From: Tagaea sp965279565 | Lineage (GTDB): Bacteria; Pseudomonadota; Alphaproteobacteria; CACIAM-22H2 | Reading direction: 5' to 3' | Assembly: GCA_965279565.1 (NCBI GenBank) | Contig: OZ257249.1 | Coordinates: 1,550,001 to 1,614,000 of the forward strand | Length of the DNA: 64,000 bases | Shown here: in pieces, positions 8,669 to 16,964 of the stretch | Position numbering within the stretch: the stretch's first letter is position 1 | Layout: each line of letters begins with the position of its first letter | The notes under the pieces: model-generated | Databases searched by the model: none | What the model was told of the DNA's origin: nothing | Seen by the model: only the letters and a program-made list of their open reading frames with translations | Program-made: the position numbers and the translations under genes

Positions 8669-10093
8669 TCAAACGCCCGGTTTCGTCCGCGCCACGAGCG
8701 ATGCGCCGGCGTTCGCGGGCATCGCGAGATAGGCAAGGCTGCAGCAGCCCGCCAGCGCGCCCGAAAACCAGAACGCGTAGCCGAACTCGGTCGCCGTCAG
8801 CGTGCCGGTCCCGATGCGGTGTGTCGCCCAGTCGAGGATCAGGGCGGCGAACGCGATGCCGATCGAGCCGGAAAGCTCCTGCAGCACGGCGGCGAACGTC
8901 GTCGCGCGCGCCATATCGCCGGGGGCGATGTCGGCGAACAGCACGACGTTCGAGCTGGTGAACTGCAGCGAGCGCGCGAAACCGCCCGCGAGCAGCAGGA
9001 GCAGGATCGCGACCGCCGGCATCCCGGCCCAGAACAGGGCCGGCAGCGCCACGAAGGCGCCCGCGACGATGCCGTTGAAGACCAGCACGCGGCGGAAGCC
9101 ATAGGCGCGCAGGATATGCGGGGCGACCAGCTTCATCGAGAAGGCGCCCACGCCGGTCGCGAAGGTGAGCGTGCCGCTCGCGAAGGCCGTCATGCCGAAG
9201 CCGACCTGCAGCAGCAGCGGCAGCAGGAACGGCGTGGCGCCCGCACCCACGCGGAACAGGAACCCACCGATCACGCCGACGCGGAACGTCGCCGCGCGCA
9301 GCAGCCGCAGGTCCAGCACCGGCGCCTGAACGGAAAGCGCGTGCCGGCAATAGACGGCGACCAGCAACACGCCCGCGACGCACGAAGTGCCTGCCACCCA
9401 GTGCGGGATCCGGTCGAGCCCGAAGACCGTGACGCCCGTCAACGTCAGCGCCAGGCCGGGGCCGACGAGCAGGAAGCCGCGAAGGTCGAAGACCGACTCG
9501 GTTTCGGCCCGGATCTGCGGCAGCAGGCGGCGGGCGAGCAGCACGCCCGCCGCCGTCAGCGGCAGGTTGATCCAGAAGATCCAGTGCCACGAGAAATAGG
9601 TCGCGAAGAAGCCGCCGACCGGCGGGCCGACGATGGGGCCGAGCAGCGACGGCATCGACAGGATCGCGAGTGCCCCGACCAGTTCGTCCTTCGGCACGCT
9701 GCGCAGCACGACGAGCCGCGCGACCGGGATCATCATGGCCCCGCCCGCCCCCTGCACGACGCGCGCGGCGATCAGCGTCCACAGCCCTTCGGACAGCGCG
9801 CAGCCCGCCGAACCCAGCGCGAAGACGCCCATCGCCCAGCAGAACACCGTGCGCGTGCCGAACCGGTCGGCGATCCAGCCCGACGCCGGCACGAACACCG
9901 CGAGCGACACCAGATACGACGTCAGCGCCAGCTTCAGCACCACCGGATCGACGCCGAAATCCGTCGCGACGGTGACCAACGCGGTCGACAGCACGGTCGC
10001 GTTCAGGTTCTCGACAAACAGGGCCGTGGCGGCGATCAGCGGAACGATCCGCGTCGTGCGCCGGAGGGTGCCGCTCTCGTCGTCGATCGTCAT
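8669..10093 (-). CDS. MFS drug exporter, DHA2 (EmrB/QacA) type
   Basis: The 474-residue protein has about 14 hydrophobic helices. The loop 2-3 motif appears as GWIADRFGTRTVF near residue 80, and the antiporter motif C region as LLGPIVGPPVGGFF near residue 155. Both point to a proton-coupled DHA2 exporter. It has no adjacent HlyD/EmrA adaptor, so it probably exports into the periplasm. It is transcribed away from a second MFS operon; the 191-base gap between them contains a perfect 9-base inverted repeat (10148-10175) that could be an operator. Confidence 0.85.
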   Translation of the reverse strand: MTIDDESGTLRRTTRIVPLIAATALFVENLNATVLSTALVTVATDFGVDPVVLKLALTSYLVSLAVFVPASGWIADRFGTRTVFCWAMGVFALGSAGCALSEGLWTLIAARVVQGAGGAMMIPVARLVVLRSVPKDELVGALAILSMPSLLGPIVGPPVGGFFATYFSWHWIFWINLPLTAAGVLLARRLLPQIRAETESVFDLRGFLLVGPGLALTLTGVTVFGLDRIPHWVAGTSCVAGVLLVAVYCRHALSVQAPVLDLRLLRAATFRVGVIGGFLFRVGAGATPFLLPLLLQVGFGMTAFASGTLTFATGVGAFSMKLVAPHILRAYGFRRVLVFNGIVAGAFVALPALFWAGMPAVAILLLLLAGGFARSLQFTSSNVVLFADIAPGDMARATTFAAVLQELSGSIGIAFAALILDWATHRIGTGTLTATEFGYAFWFSGALAGCCSLAYLAMPANAGASLVARTKPGV

Positions 10094-10147
10094 GGCGCCA
10101 TTGTCGTTCCGGCGATGCGGCGGTTCAAGCGCGCGGCCTTGCCACCA

Positions 10148-10175
10148 TGTTACAGGCGGATGCGTTCCTGTAACA
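10148..10175. promoter_or_regulatory. Inverted repeat between divergent exporter genes, possible operator
   Basis: TGTTACAGG (10148-10156) and CCTGTAACA (10167-10175) are perfect inverted 9-base arms around a 10-base spacer, so half-site centres are about two helical turns apart. It lies in the intergenic gap between the minus-strand DHA2 exporter (start 10093) and the plus-strand gene at 10285, where a TetR-, MarR- or GntR-type regulator of either promoter would bind. No regulator gene is adjacent. The rest of the 191-base gap shows nothing else I can name. Confidence 0.45.
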
Positions 10176-10284
10176 GGCGCGCGGTCCGCGCATGGCAGGC
10201 CATCCGCGCGCAGCCCTTGTCTCTTCGCGCGCGATCTCTAACTTCACCCCGATCGCGCATCGGTGTGCGACATGGAGAGGCCGG

Positions 10285-10488
10285 ATGGACTATCGAGCAA
10301 TCGTCGCGGCCTGGATCGTCGGTCTTTCGATCATGGCCGGCGCGCTCTACTTCGCGACGATCAAGCGGGGCGGCGACGAATATGCCGGCATCACGACCGG
10401 TGCGCGCATCCCGCTGCTCGACGGACTGCCCCAGGCGCCGCGCGAGCCGGCCTTCGAGCCGCTCGACACCTATCCCGGCGACAGGTAA
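10285..10488 (+). CDS. Small single-pass membrane protein, unknown
   Basis: A 67-residue protein. The ATG at 10285 is fixed by GGAGAGG at 10274-10280. One hydrophobic helix spans residues 7-24 (IVAAWIVGLSIMAGALYF), followed by a polar, proline-rich tail ending in EPLDTYPGDR. It is 9 bases upstream of a Bcr/CflA exporter gene and appears to be the first gene of that transcript. I do not recognise the family; an accessory or leader role for the exporter is only a guess from position. Confidence 0.6.
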   Translation: MDYRAIVAAWIVGLSIMAGALYFATIKRGGDEYAGITTGARIPLLDGLPQAPREPAFEPLDTYPGDR

Positions 10489-10497
10489 GCCGGAGGA

Positions 10498-11718
10498 ATG
10501 TTCGACAGTCTCAAAGGCGGACCGAGACCGGCAGGCTGGCGCAGCGACGCGACGTTCGTCGGCACGCTGGGCATGCTGCTGGCGATCACGCCGATGGCGG
10601 TCGACATGTATCTGCCGGCCCTGCCGACGATCGGGCGTGCGCTCGGCGCCGACCAGGACCGCATCCAGCTTTCGCTGTCCGGATTCTTCCTCGCCTTCGC
10701 GGTCGGCCAGCTCGTCTGGGGCCCGATCGGCGACCGCTACGGCCGCCGATGGCCGAGCCTGATCGGCCTACTGCTGTTCGTCGCGGGAAGTGCCGGCTGC
10801 TGGCTTGCCGGCGACGCGCTGACGCTCGCCGGCTGGCGCGTCGTCCAGGCGGTGGGGGCCGCGGCCGCCACCGTGCTGGCGCGCGCGATGGTGCGCGACG
10901 TGTTCGACCGCGACCGCAGTGCGAGCGTATTCTCGCTGATGATGCTGGTGATGGGGGCCGCACCGATGCTGGCGCCCGTCGTCGGCAGCCAGATCCTGAA
11001 GGTCGCGGACTGGCGCGCGATCTTCCTCGTCCTCGGCCTGCTTGCGCTGCTGCCGCTCGTGCCGCTGCTGCGCCAGCCCGAGACGCTGCCGGCCGAGCGC
11101 CGCCGCTCGGGTGCGTCGTCGTCCGTCGCGGGCGCCTATCTGCGCCTGCTGCGCGACCCGCGCTATCTGGGCTATGTCGCGAGCGGAGCCGGCATTCTCG
11201 GCGCGATGTTCGCGTACATCTCCGGCACGCCGTTCGTCTATATCGAGATCTTCGGCGTCGGGCCGGACCTGTTCAGCGTCCTGTTCGGCCTCAACGTCGC
11301 CGGCATGATGGCGGCCAGCTACGTGAACAGCCGGCTCGTGCTGCGTTTCGGCAGCGACCGGGCGCTGCGCATCGGGCTCGTCGCGTCGGTCGGCTTCGCT
11401 GCCCTGCTGCTGGCGGAAGGTGCAACGGGAAATTTCGGACTCGCCGGCATCGTCGTGCCGCTGTTCCTGTTCCTCGCCTGCATGGGGCTTGTCGCCGCCA
11501 ACGCGATGGCGGGCGCACTCGCCGACCATCCGCAGATCGCGGGGGCCGCGTCGGCGCTGGCGGGTTTCGTGCAGTTCGCGGTCGGCGCACTTGCCGGCAT
11601 GCTGGTCGCGGCGCTTGCCGACGGCACGCCCGTGCCGATGTGCGCGACGATCTTCGTCCTGGCCGTCGCAGGTGCCGCCCTCAATTTCCTGCTCGTGAAG
11701 CCGGCCCGCAGGGGCTAG
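10498..11718 (+). CDS. MFS drug exporter, Bcr/CflA subfamily
   Basis: A 406-residue, 12-helix DHA1 transporter. The Bcr/CflA signature is clear: AVDMYLPALPTIG at residues 34-46 in the first helix, QLVWGPIGDRYGRR as the loop 2-3 motif, and a motif C-like stretch around GAAPMLAPVVGSQ. A GGAGGA ribosome site immediately precedes the ATG. It follows the small membrane protein by 9 bases and precedes hydroxypyruvate isomerase by 9 bases, so the three probably share a transcript. Family members export bicyclomycin, sulfonamides or sugars/amino acids; the substrate here is unknown. Confidence 0.9.
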   Translation: MFDSLKGGPRPAGWRSDATFVGTLGMLLAITPMAVDMYLPALPTIGRALGADQDRIQLSLSGFFLAFAVGQLVWGPIGDRYGRRWPSLIGLLLFVAGSAGCWLAGDALTLAGWRVVQAVGAAAATVLARAMVRDVFDRDRSASVFSLMMLVMGAAPMLAPVVGSQILKVADWRAIFLVLGLLALLPLVPLLRQPETLPAERRRSGASSSVAGAYLRLLRDPRYLGYVASGAGILGAMFAYISGTPFVYIEIFGVGPDLFSVLFGLNVAGMMAASYVNSRLVLRFGSDRALRIGLVASVGFAALLLAEGATGNFGLAGIVVPLFLFLACMGLVAANAMAGALADHPQIAGAASALAGFVQFAVGALAGMLVAALADGTPVPMCATIFVLAVAGAALNFLLVKPARRG

Positions 11719-11727
11719 AAATCGGCG

Positions 11728-12498
11728 ATGCCGAATTTCGCCGCCAACCTGTCGTTCCTCTACCAGGACCGCCCGTTCCTCGACCGCTTCGCCGCCGCGG
11801 CGTCCGACGGGTTCCGCGCGGTCGAGTTCCTGTTCCCCTACGAGATGGCGGCCGAGACGGTCGCTTCCGCCGCGCGGCGCGCCGGCGTGCGGATCGTGCT
11901 GTTCAACCTGCCGCCGGGCGACTGGACGCGCGGCGAACGCGGGCTTGCCGCTCTCGTCGGGCGCGAGAAGGATTTCGACGCGGCCCTCGCGCGCGCACTC
12001 GACTATGCCGAGATACTCGACTGTCCGCGCGTGCACGCGATGGCCGGCCGCGTCGAAGACGGTGCGGATTTCGCCACCTACATGGCGAACCTGCGACGTG
12101 CGGCCGCGATCGCGACCGAACGTCGCCGCGCGCTGACGATCGAGCCGATCAACACCCGCGACATCCCGGGCTATTTCCTCAACCGGCAGGACGAGGCGCA
12201 TTCGATCTGCCGCGCGGTCGGTGCGGCCAATCTCGGTGTGCAGATGGATCTCTATCACTGCCAGATAGTCGAGGGCGACGTGGCGCGCAAGATCGAGGCG
12301 TTCCTGCCCGGTGTGGCGCACATGCAGATCGCCGGCGTGCCTGACCGGCACGAGCCGGACGAAGGCGAACTCAACTATCCTTTCCTGTTCGATCTCCTCG
12401 ACCGGCTCGGCTATGCGGGCTGGATCGGGTGCGAGTACCGGCCGCGCGGCGAGACGTCCGCCGGGCTCGGCTGGGCGCGCGGCTACCTGAAGGGCTAG
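11728..12498 (+). CDS. hyi: Hydroxypyruvate isomerase-like TIM-barrel enzyme
   Basis: A 256-residue xylose-isomerase-like barrel of the Hyi family, which interconverts hydroxypyruvate and tartronate semialdehyde in glyoxylate metabolism. Visible active-site elements are FNLPPGDW near residue 60, Glu139 in TIEPIN, Asp174 and His177 in QMDLYHCQ, Gln200 in HMQIAG and Glu236 in GCEYRP. Glyoxylate carboligase and tartronate semialdehyde reductase genes are not adjacent, so the pathway would have to be completed elsewhere. Its stop lies in a CTAG tetramer and its 3' end is overlapped by an apparent read-through of the convergent LysR gene. Confidence 0.88.
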   Translation: MPNFAANLSFLYQDRPFLDRFAAAASDGFRAVEFLFPYEMAAETVASAARRAGVRIVLFNLPPGDWTRGERGLAALVGREKDFDAALARALDYAEILDCPRVHAMAGRVEDGADFATYMANLRRAAAIATERRRALTIEPINTRDIPGYFLNRQDEAHSICRAVGAANLGVQMDLYHCQIVEGDVARKIEAFLPGVAHMQIAGVPDRHEPDEGELNYPFLFDLLDRLGYAGWIGCEYRPRGETSAGLGWARGYLKG

Positions 12499-13366
12499 CG
12501 CTTCGCGCGGCTTCGACCAGCCAGCGCGAGAAGGCGGCGAAGGCGGGTTCGCGTTCGCGGCCGGGCGGGTGGTAGAGATACCAGCTGCGCCCCATCGGTA
12601 CCGTCAGCGGGAAGGGTGCGATGAGCCGACCGGCGCGGATCTCGTCGTCGACATAGGGCCGGATGCCGACGGCGATGCCCAGCCCGTCGCACGCCGCCTG
12701 GATCGCAAGACCGTAATTGTCGAACATCGGGCCGGTCGCGCGCACGCGCGGAGCGCCGGCCGCCTCCAGCCAGTGCGGCCAATCCTCGGGCGCCTGCGCG
12801 ATGCGCAGCAGCGTCTTCGGCACGAGTTCGGCCGGGGCACGCGGGCGCGGCACGAAGCCAGGCGCGCAGACCGGCAGCAGGTCGGCGTCGAAGAGCTTGC
12901 GTGCGACGAAGCCCGGCCGCTCGCCGGTGCCGAGGCTGATGCCGCAGGTCCAGTCGTCGCGATAGGGCACAGTGAAGCCGCCGGTCGCCAGCCGCACCTC
13001 GATGTCGGGGGCAACTTTTCGGAATGCGGCAAGGCGCGGGATCAGCCAGCGGATCGCGAAGGTCGAGCCCACGCCGACCGTCAGCGCGCGCGTGTCACCG
13101 CGCGCGGCGACCTGCCCGGTCAGGTCGGCCAGCCGGTCGAGGATCGGGCCGAGCCCGTCGCTGTACTGCCGGCCCGCCGGCGACAGCGAAAGCCGGTTGG
13201 CCGCGCGCTCGAACAGCGTCACGCCCATGCGCAGTTCGAGCAGCCGCACGAGCCGGCTGACGGCCGCGGCCGTCACGCCGAGTTCGGCGGCGGCCGGGGA
13301 AAACCCGCCGAGGCGGGCGGCGGCCTCGAAGGCGCGGATGCCGTTCAGGAAGGGCAGGCGGCGCAT
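12371..13366 (-). CDS. LysR-family regulator (GcvA-like) with abnormal C-terminal extension
   Basis: The N-terminal winged helix (FEAAARLGGFSPAAAELGVT, then RLVRLLELRMGVTLFERA) and the effector domain (FAIRWLIPRLAAF, GISLGTGERPG) match GcvA-type LysR proteins. I start at ATG 13366 (MRRLPFLNGIRAF), the usual family N terminus. As read, the protein is 331 residues; about 40 extra low-complexity Ser/Arg residues follow LVEAARSA and run antisense through the end of hyi. In the alternative frame the protein would end AKR at a TAG in the same CTAG as the hyi stop (12495-12498), giving the normal ~290 residues. A one-base indel or sequencing error near 12505 is therefore likely. It is divergent from the TSUP permease gene and probably regulates it. 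Confidence 0.8.
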   Translation of the reverse strand: MRRLPFLNGIRAFEAAARLGGFSPAAAELGVTAAAVSRLVRLLELRMGVTLFERAANRLSLSPAGRQYSDGLGPILDRLADLTGQVAARGDTRALTVGVGSTFAIRWLIPRLAAFRKVAPDIEVRLATGGFTVPYRDDWTCGISLGTGERPGFVARKLFDADLLPVCAPGFVPRPRAPAELVPKTLLRIAQAPEDWPHWLEAAGAPRVRATGPMFDNYGLAIQAACDGLGIAVGIRPYVDDEIRAGRLIAPFPLTVPMGRSWYLYHPPGREREPAFAAFSRWLVEAARSASPSGSRAPSRARRTSRRAAGTRTRSSPHSRAGRGDRTGKDS

Positions 13367-13462
13367 CTCGACCCTCAGCAAATCTATCGGTAAGGCCAAG
13401 CTATCTCGGTTTGCGGTCCGGGCACAATGGGCGCAAGAATCGCGCTCTGGAAGGAAGATTCG

Positions 13463-14209
13463 ATGAGCGGGCTCGAAATCGCACTGGTCTGCGCCGTGAT
13501 CGTCGCCACCTCATTCCTGTCGGGCCTGTTCGGCATGGCCGGCGGAATGATCCTGATCGGCGTGCTGCTGGCGATGCTGCCGGTCCCGGCGGCGATGGCA
13601 CTGCACGCGGTCACGCAGATCGCCTCGAACGGCTGGCGGGGTGCCTTGTGGATCCGCCATGCCGATTTCCGCATCGCCGGCGTCTACATGATCGGGGCCT
13701 TCGCGGTGCTCGGCATCTGGTCGATGTGGCGCTGGGTCCCGCCGCCCGCCGTGGCGATGCTGCTGCTCGGCCTGATCCCGTTCTCGCTGCGGCTGATCCC
13801 GGAAAGCCTGCGCCCCGATCCGTCGCGTGCACGAGACACGATCGGCGTGGGCGTCATCTGCATGGCGCTGATGCTGACGACGGGCGTGTCCGGTCCGTTC
13901 CTCGACACGTTCTTCCTCGGCGGCGGGCTCGACCGCCGGAAGATCGTGGCGACGAAGGCGCTGTGCCAGACCTTCAGCCACGGCGTGAAGCTGCTCTATT
14001 TCGGCGCCATCGTCGACGTGACCGGTTCGATCGATCCGATCGCCGCCGCCGGTGCCGTCGCGGCCGCCGCACTGGGCACCGTGCTCGCGCGCGGACCGCT
14101 GGAGCGGATGGGCGACGCGTTCTACCGGCGCTGGTCCTACCGCATCATCAACACGATCGCCGGCTTCTACGTGCTCAACGGCATCCGGATGCTGGCGTTC
14201 GCGACATGA
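13463..14209 (+). CDS. TSUP-family permease (TauE/SafE-like)
   Basis: A 248-residue membrane protein with about eight helices. The TauE/SafE repeat motif appears as SGLFGMAGGMILIGVLL near residue 25, with a second-half counterpart around TTGVSGPFLDTFFLGGGLDRR. This family moves sulfite, organosulfonates or other small anions across the inner membrane. AAGGA at 13451-13455 fixes the ATG at 13463; an upstream in-frame ATG (13427) lacks such a site. The LysR gene is divergent from it, and a small unknown gene overlaps its stop by ATGA. Confidence 0.85.
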   Translation: MSGLEIALVCAVIVATSFLSGLFGMAGGMILIGVLLAMLPVPAAMALHAVTQIASNGWRGALWIRHADFRIAGVYMIGAFAVLGIWSMWRWVPPPAVAMLLLGLIPFSLRLIPESLRPDPSRARDTIGVGVICMALMLTTGVSGPFLDTFFLGGGLDRRKIVATKALCQTFSHGVKLLYFGAIVDVTGSIDPIAAAGAVAAAALGTVLARGPLERMGDAFYRRWSYRIINTIAGFYVLNGIRMLAFAT

Positions 14210-14511
14210 GCGGCGACACGCACGGTCCGGTCGAGGCGCTGATCCTCGATTTCATCGAATGGCTGGCGGTGGCCCCGCGCGGCTATGCCGACACGATGGC
14301 GGCCTGGCGCACCTCGTGCCCGCGCCTGCCGGTGTGGGAGGAATCCGTCGATCGCGGCTATGTCGCGCGACGCGTCGGGCCCAAAGGTGACGTGCGCATC
14401 CTGCCGACCGAAGCGGGCCTAGCGCATCTCGCCGGCCGCCGGCCTCAGCCGAGTTTCGCGCGGACCTCGGCCGACCTGTCCCACAGGTTGGGCATGTTCG
14501 GCGAGGCGTAG
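14206..14511 (+). CDS. Small conserved-looking protein, unknown, possible winged helix
   Basis: A 101-residue soluble protein translated through an ATGA overlap with the TSUP permease, so it is probably coupled to it. The sequence has a helical N terminus (ALILDFIEWLAV), a middle rich in Trp/Arg (MAAWRTSCPRLPVWEE), and a C-terminal strand-turn-helix (DVRILPTEAGLAHL) that resembles the wing and last helix of small winged-helix proteins. I do not recognise a named family. Its last 67 bases overlap the convergent dioxygenase gene, so the true end may be earlier or the overlap real. Confidence 0.55.
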   Translation: MSGDTHGPVEALILDFIEWLAVAPRGYADTMAAWRTSCPRLPVWEESVDRGYVARRVGPKGDVRILPTEAGLAHLAGRRPQPSFARTSADLSHRLGMFGEA

Positions 14512-15062
14512 CCGGAAACGAAGTCCTTCGCGGCCCCCGTCGCCGGATCGTAGACATGCCGGGCGACGGCACCGATGTTCCCGCCATAGACATGGATGGC
14601 GACCGACACGCGGTTCGCGACGGCGTTCGCGACCTCGTGGATGTCGCCGCTGGCGGGGCCGAGCGTGCTCAGCTGGCCGGCTTCCAGGCGCTCCTCGCCG
14701 AGCGGTACGAGCCGGCCATCCTTGTCGCGCTCGAAGAAGCGGCAGCGCTCGGCACCGCGCAGGATGCCGATCAGGCCCCAGACCGTGTGGTCGTGGATCG
14801 GCGTCGACTGGCCCGGACCCCAGACGAAGCTGACGACCGAGAAGCGCTCGGCCGGATCGCAGTGGAGCAGGTACTGCCGGTAATGCTCGGGATGCGGCTG
14901 GGCGAACGCGTCGGGCAGCCAGTCGTCGTGCGCGACGAGGTCGCGCAGCAGCGGCCCCAGACTCGCGTGCGCGGCCGTCTCGTCGAGCCCGTGCGGCCCC
15001 ATCGCGGCGGTCGCCGCGGCGACGAAGCCGCGCAGGCGGCCGATATTCGGGCTGGTCTGCAT
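14445..15062 (-). CDS. Cupin thiol dioxygenase, Gln-type (3-mercaptopropionate dioxygenase-like)
   Basis: A 205-residue cupin. The iron-binding 3-His set is His90 and His92 (TPIHDHTVWG) and His142 (DIHEVAN); His157/Tyr159 (IHVYGG) provide the family's outer-sphere pair. It is usually labelled cysteine dioxygenase, but the substrate-carboxylate position is Gln63 (HYRQYLLH) rather than the Arg of true cysteine dioxygenases. This is the mark of the Gln-type enzymes that oxidise 3-mercaptopropionate to 3-sulfinopropionate. I place the start at ATG 15062 behind GGAG; ATGs at 15080 and 15089 are alternatives. It follows arsA by 65 bases on the same strand. The substrate call is inference from one residue and its surroundings. 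Confidence 0.85.
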   Translation of the reverse strand: MQTSPNIGRLRGFVAAATAAMGPHGLDETAAHASLGPLLRDLVAHDDWLPDAFAQPHPEHYRQYLLHCDPAERFSVVSFVWGPGQSTPIHDHTVWGLIGILRGAERCRFFERDKDGRLVPLGEERLEAGQLSTLGPASGDIHEVANAVANRVSVAIHVYGGNIGAVARHVYDPATGAAKDFVSGYASPNMPNLWDRSAEVRAKLG

Positions 15063-15127
15063 GATTGTGGTCTCCGTCATTCGTCGCATTCTCGCCAGTT
15101 TGCCGGCGCATACAAGTCCGGGATCGA

Positions 15128-16897
15128 TCAGGCAACTGCCAGCGCCCGCAACCGATCGGGTCCGACCGGCGGGTCGACGGCCCACGGGACGATGGCCAGC
15201 CGCACTGCAAGTCCGCCGGATACGCGCGCGGTCTGCACGAGCTCGCGTTCGATTCTTGCTTGCAGCAGTGGATCGCGTGTGCGGGTGGCGGCAAGACTGT
15301 TGTTGATGATCCATGCGAACGGCTCGATGCGAGCACGCCGAAGGTCCTCCTGCAGGGCACCGGCCTCCGATACGGGAGTCGTTTCCGGCAGCGTGACAAG
15401 TAGGACCCGCGTATATCCGGAGTCCTGAAGCCGCATCAGCGGCGTCGTAAGCTTTCCGGCGGTGCCCGAAGTACCCTGCAGCATCTGTCTGTGGTATGCG
15501 CCTGTGGCGTCCATCAGTAGCAGCGTATGGCCCGTCGGCGCCGTGTCGAGGACGACGAAGGCATCCCGCGCTTCGGCGACGATGCGCGAGAAAGCATGGA
15601 AGACGGCGACCTCTTCGGTGCAAGGCGAGCGGAGGTCCTCCCGCAGCAACGCCCGGCCGTCTTCGTCGAGGTCGCGACCGCGCGTCGCAAGCACCTTCTC
15701 GACATAACGCTCGGTCTCGGCCTTCGGGTCGATGCGGTCGACGCAGAGGCCTGGCACGCCGGCCCCGATCGTGTCGGAGACGTGGGCGGCGGGATCGGTC
15801 GTGCTGAGATGCACCTTGTGGCCGCGGTCGACGAGCGCAAGGGCGATGGCCGCGGCGATCGTCGTCTTGCCGACGCCGCCCTTTCCCATCACCATGATCA
15901 GCCCCTTGCCTGGCGCGGCGAGGCTGTCGACCAGTCCCGAAAGGGGCGGAAGTTCGCGGGACGTCACGGGAGCGGATGGCCCGGATGCCGGCCCCTTCGA
16001 CGGATCGAGCAGGCCGCGAAGTGCCGCAAGTCCGACCATGTTGAAGGCACGCAGCGGGATCTCGTCCCGCGGGCATTCGGCAATCGCGGCGGGCATGCCG
16101 GCGAGCGCGGCATCCGCTCGCTTCTCGAGCGCATCCGCGACGGCATCGCCCCCGACCGATGCGCGGAATCGTGCGTTGACGATCAGATGCTGATTTGCGA
16201 GGCCCAGCGCGCGCAGCTCTTCGGCACTGCGTGCGGCTTCTCGCAAGGCGGACGGCTCGGGTCGGGCGACAAGCACGATGGTCGTCGACAGAGGATCGCT
16301 CAGGCCGGCGAGAGCCGCTTCGAAGCGCGATTGGCGCATCTTCAGGCCGGAATGCGGCCCGAGGCACGAGGCGCCACGGTCGTTGTGCTCGAGGAATCCG
16401 GACCAGCTGCGCGGCAGACTCAGCAGGCGAAGGGTGTGGCCGGTCGGCGCCGTATCGAACACGATGTGATCGAACGCCGCGTACTCTGTGGCATCGCCGA
16501 CAAGGCCGGCGAACGCGTCGAATGCCGCGATCTCGACGGTGCAGGAGCCGGACAGCTCCTCGCGCATCTGCTTCAGTTCGTCCGCGCTTGCGCGGCCTTC
16601 GTAGGGGGCAAGGACCCGGCGGCGATAGTCCTCGGCGGCGATCTCGGGATCGATGTTCATGGCCGACAGGCCGGCTACGCCCGGAACTGGGCCCGGCGTG
16701 TCGCCGAGTGGTGTTTCCAGCATCTCCGCGAGATTGGACGCCGGATCGGTCGAAACAAGCAGGACCCGCTTTCCCCGGTCGGCGAGTGCAATCGCGCAGG
16801 CGCAGGAAAGGGCGGTCTTCCCGACACCACCCTTCCCGGTGAAGAAGATGTGGCGCGTGGCGTTCTTCAGTACGGTCGGCTCGATCCGGGTCTGCAT
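15128..16897 (-). CDS. arsA: ArsA/Get3-family ATPase, full-length two-domain arsenite-pump type
   Basis: This 589-residue protein consists of two homologous ATPase halves, each with a deviant P-loop (GKGGVGKT at residues 21-28 and 339-346) and DTAPTGHTL switch (about 148 and 465). The three cysteines that bind As(III)/Sb(III) in the plasmid R773 protein are all present: Cys119 in SGSCTVEIAAFDAF, Cys178 in GASCLGPHSG and Cys426 in RSPCTEEVAVFHAF. It therefore looks like a genuine metalloid-pump ATPase. However, no arsB, arsD or arsR lies nearby; its neighbours are serS upstream (67-base gap) and the thiol dioxygenase downstream. It may energise an ArsB encoded elsewhere or have another thiol-linked role. 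Confidence 0.85.
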   Translation of the reverse strand: MQTRIEPTVLKNATRHIFFTGKGGVGKTALSCACAIALADRGKRVLLVSTDPASNLAEMLETPLGDTPGPVPGVAGLSAMNIDPEIAAEDYRRRVLAPYEGRASADELKQMREELSGSCTVEIAAFDAFAGLVGDATEYAAFDHIVFDTAPTGHTLRLLSLPRSWSGFLEHNDRGASCLGPHSGLKMRQSRFEAALAGLSDPLSTTIVLVARPEPSALREAARSAEELRALGLANQHLIVNARFRASVGGDAVADALEKRADAALAGMPAAIAECPRDEIPLRAFNMVGLAALRGLLDPSKGPASGPSAPVTSRELPPLSGLVDSLAAPGKGLIMVMGKGGVGKTTIAAAIALALVDRGHKVHLSTTDPAAHVSDTIGAGVPGLCVDRIDPKAETERYVEKVLATRGRDLDEDGRALLREDLRSPCTEEVAVFHAFSRIVAEARDAFVVLDTAPTGHTLLLMDATGAYHRQMLQGTSGTAGKLTTPLMRLQDSGYTRVLLVTLPETTPVSEAGALQEDLRRARIEPFAWIINNSLAATRTRDPLLQARIERELVQTARVSGGLAVRLAIVPWAVDPPVGPDRLRALAVA

Positions 16898-16964
16898 GCC
16901 GAAAGTCTAGCACGCACCCGGCCAAGCAGTTGCGACCCGACGAGCGGCAAATTGTCCCTGCCGG

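Noticed and set aside
13384..13409. CTATC direct repeats between the LysR and TSUP genes as a LysR operator
   Set aside because: The repeats are short, 17 bases apart and not a clear T-N11-A palindrome, so the evidence is too weak to list.
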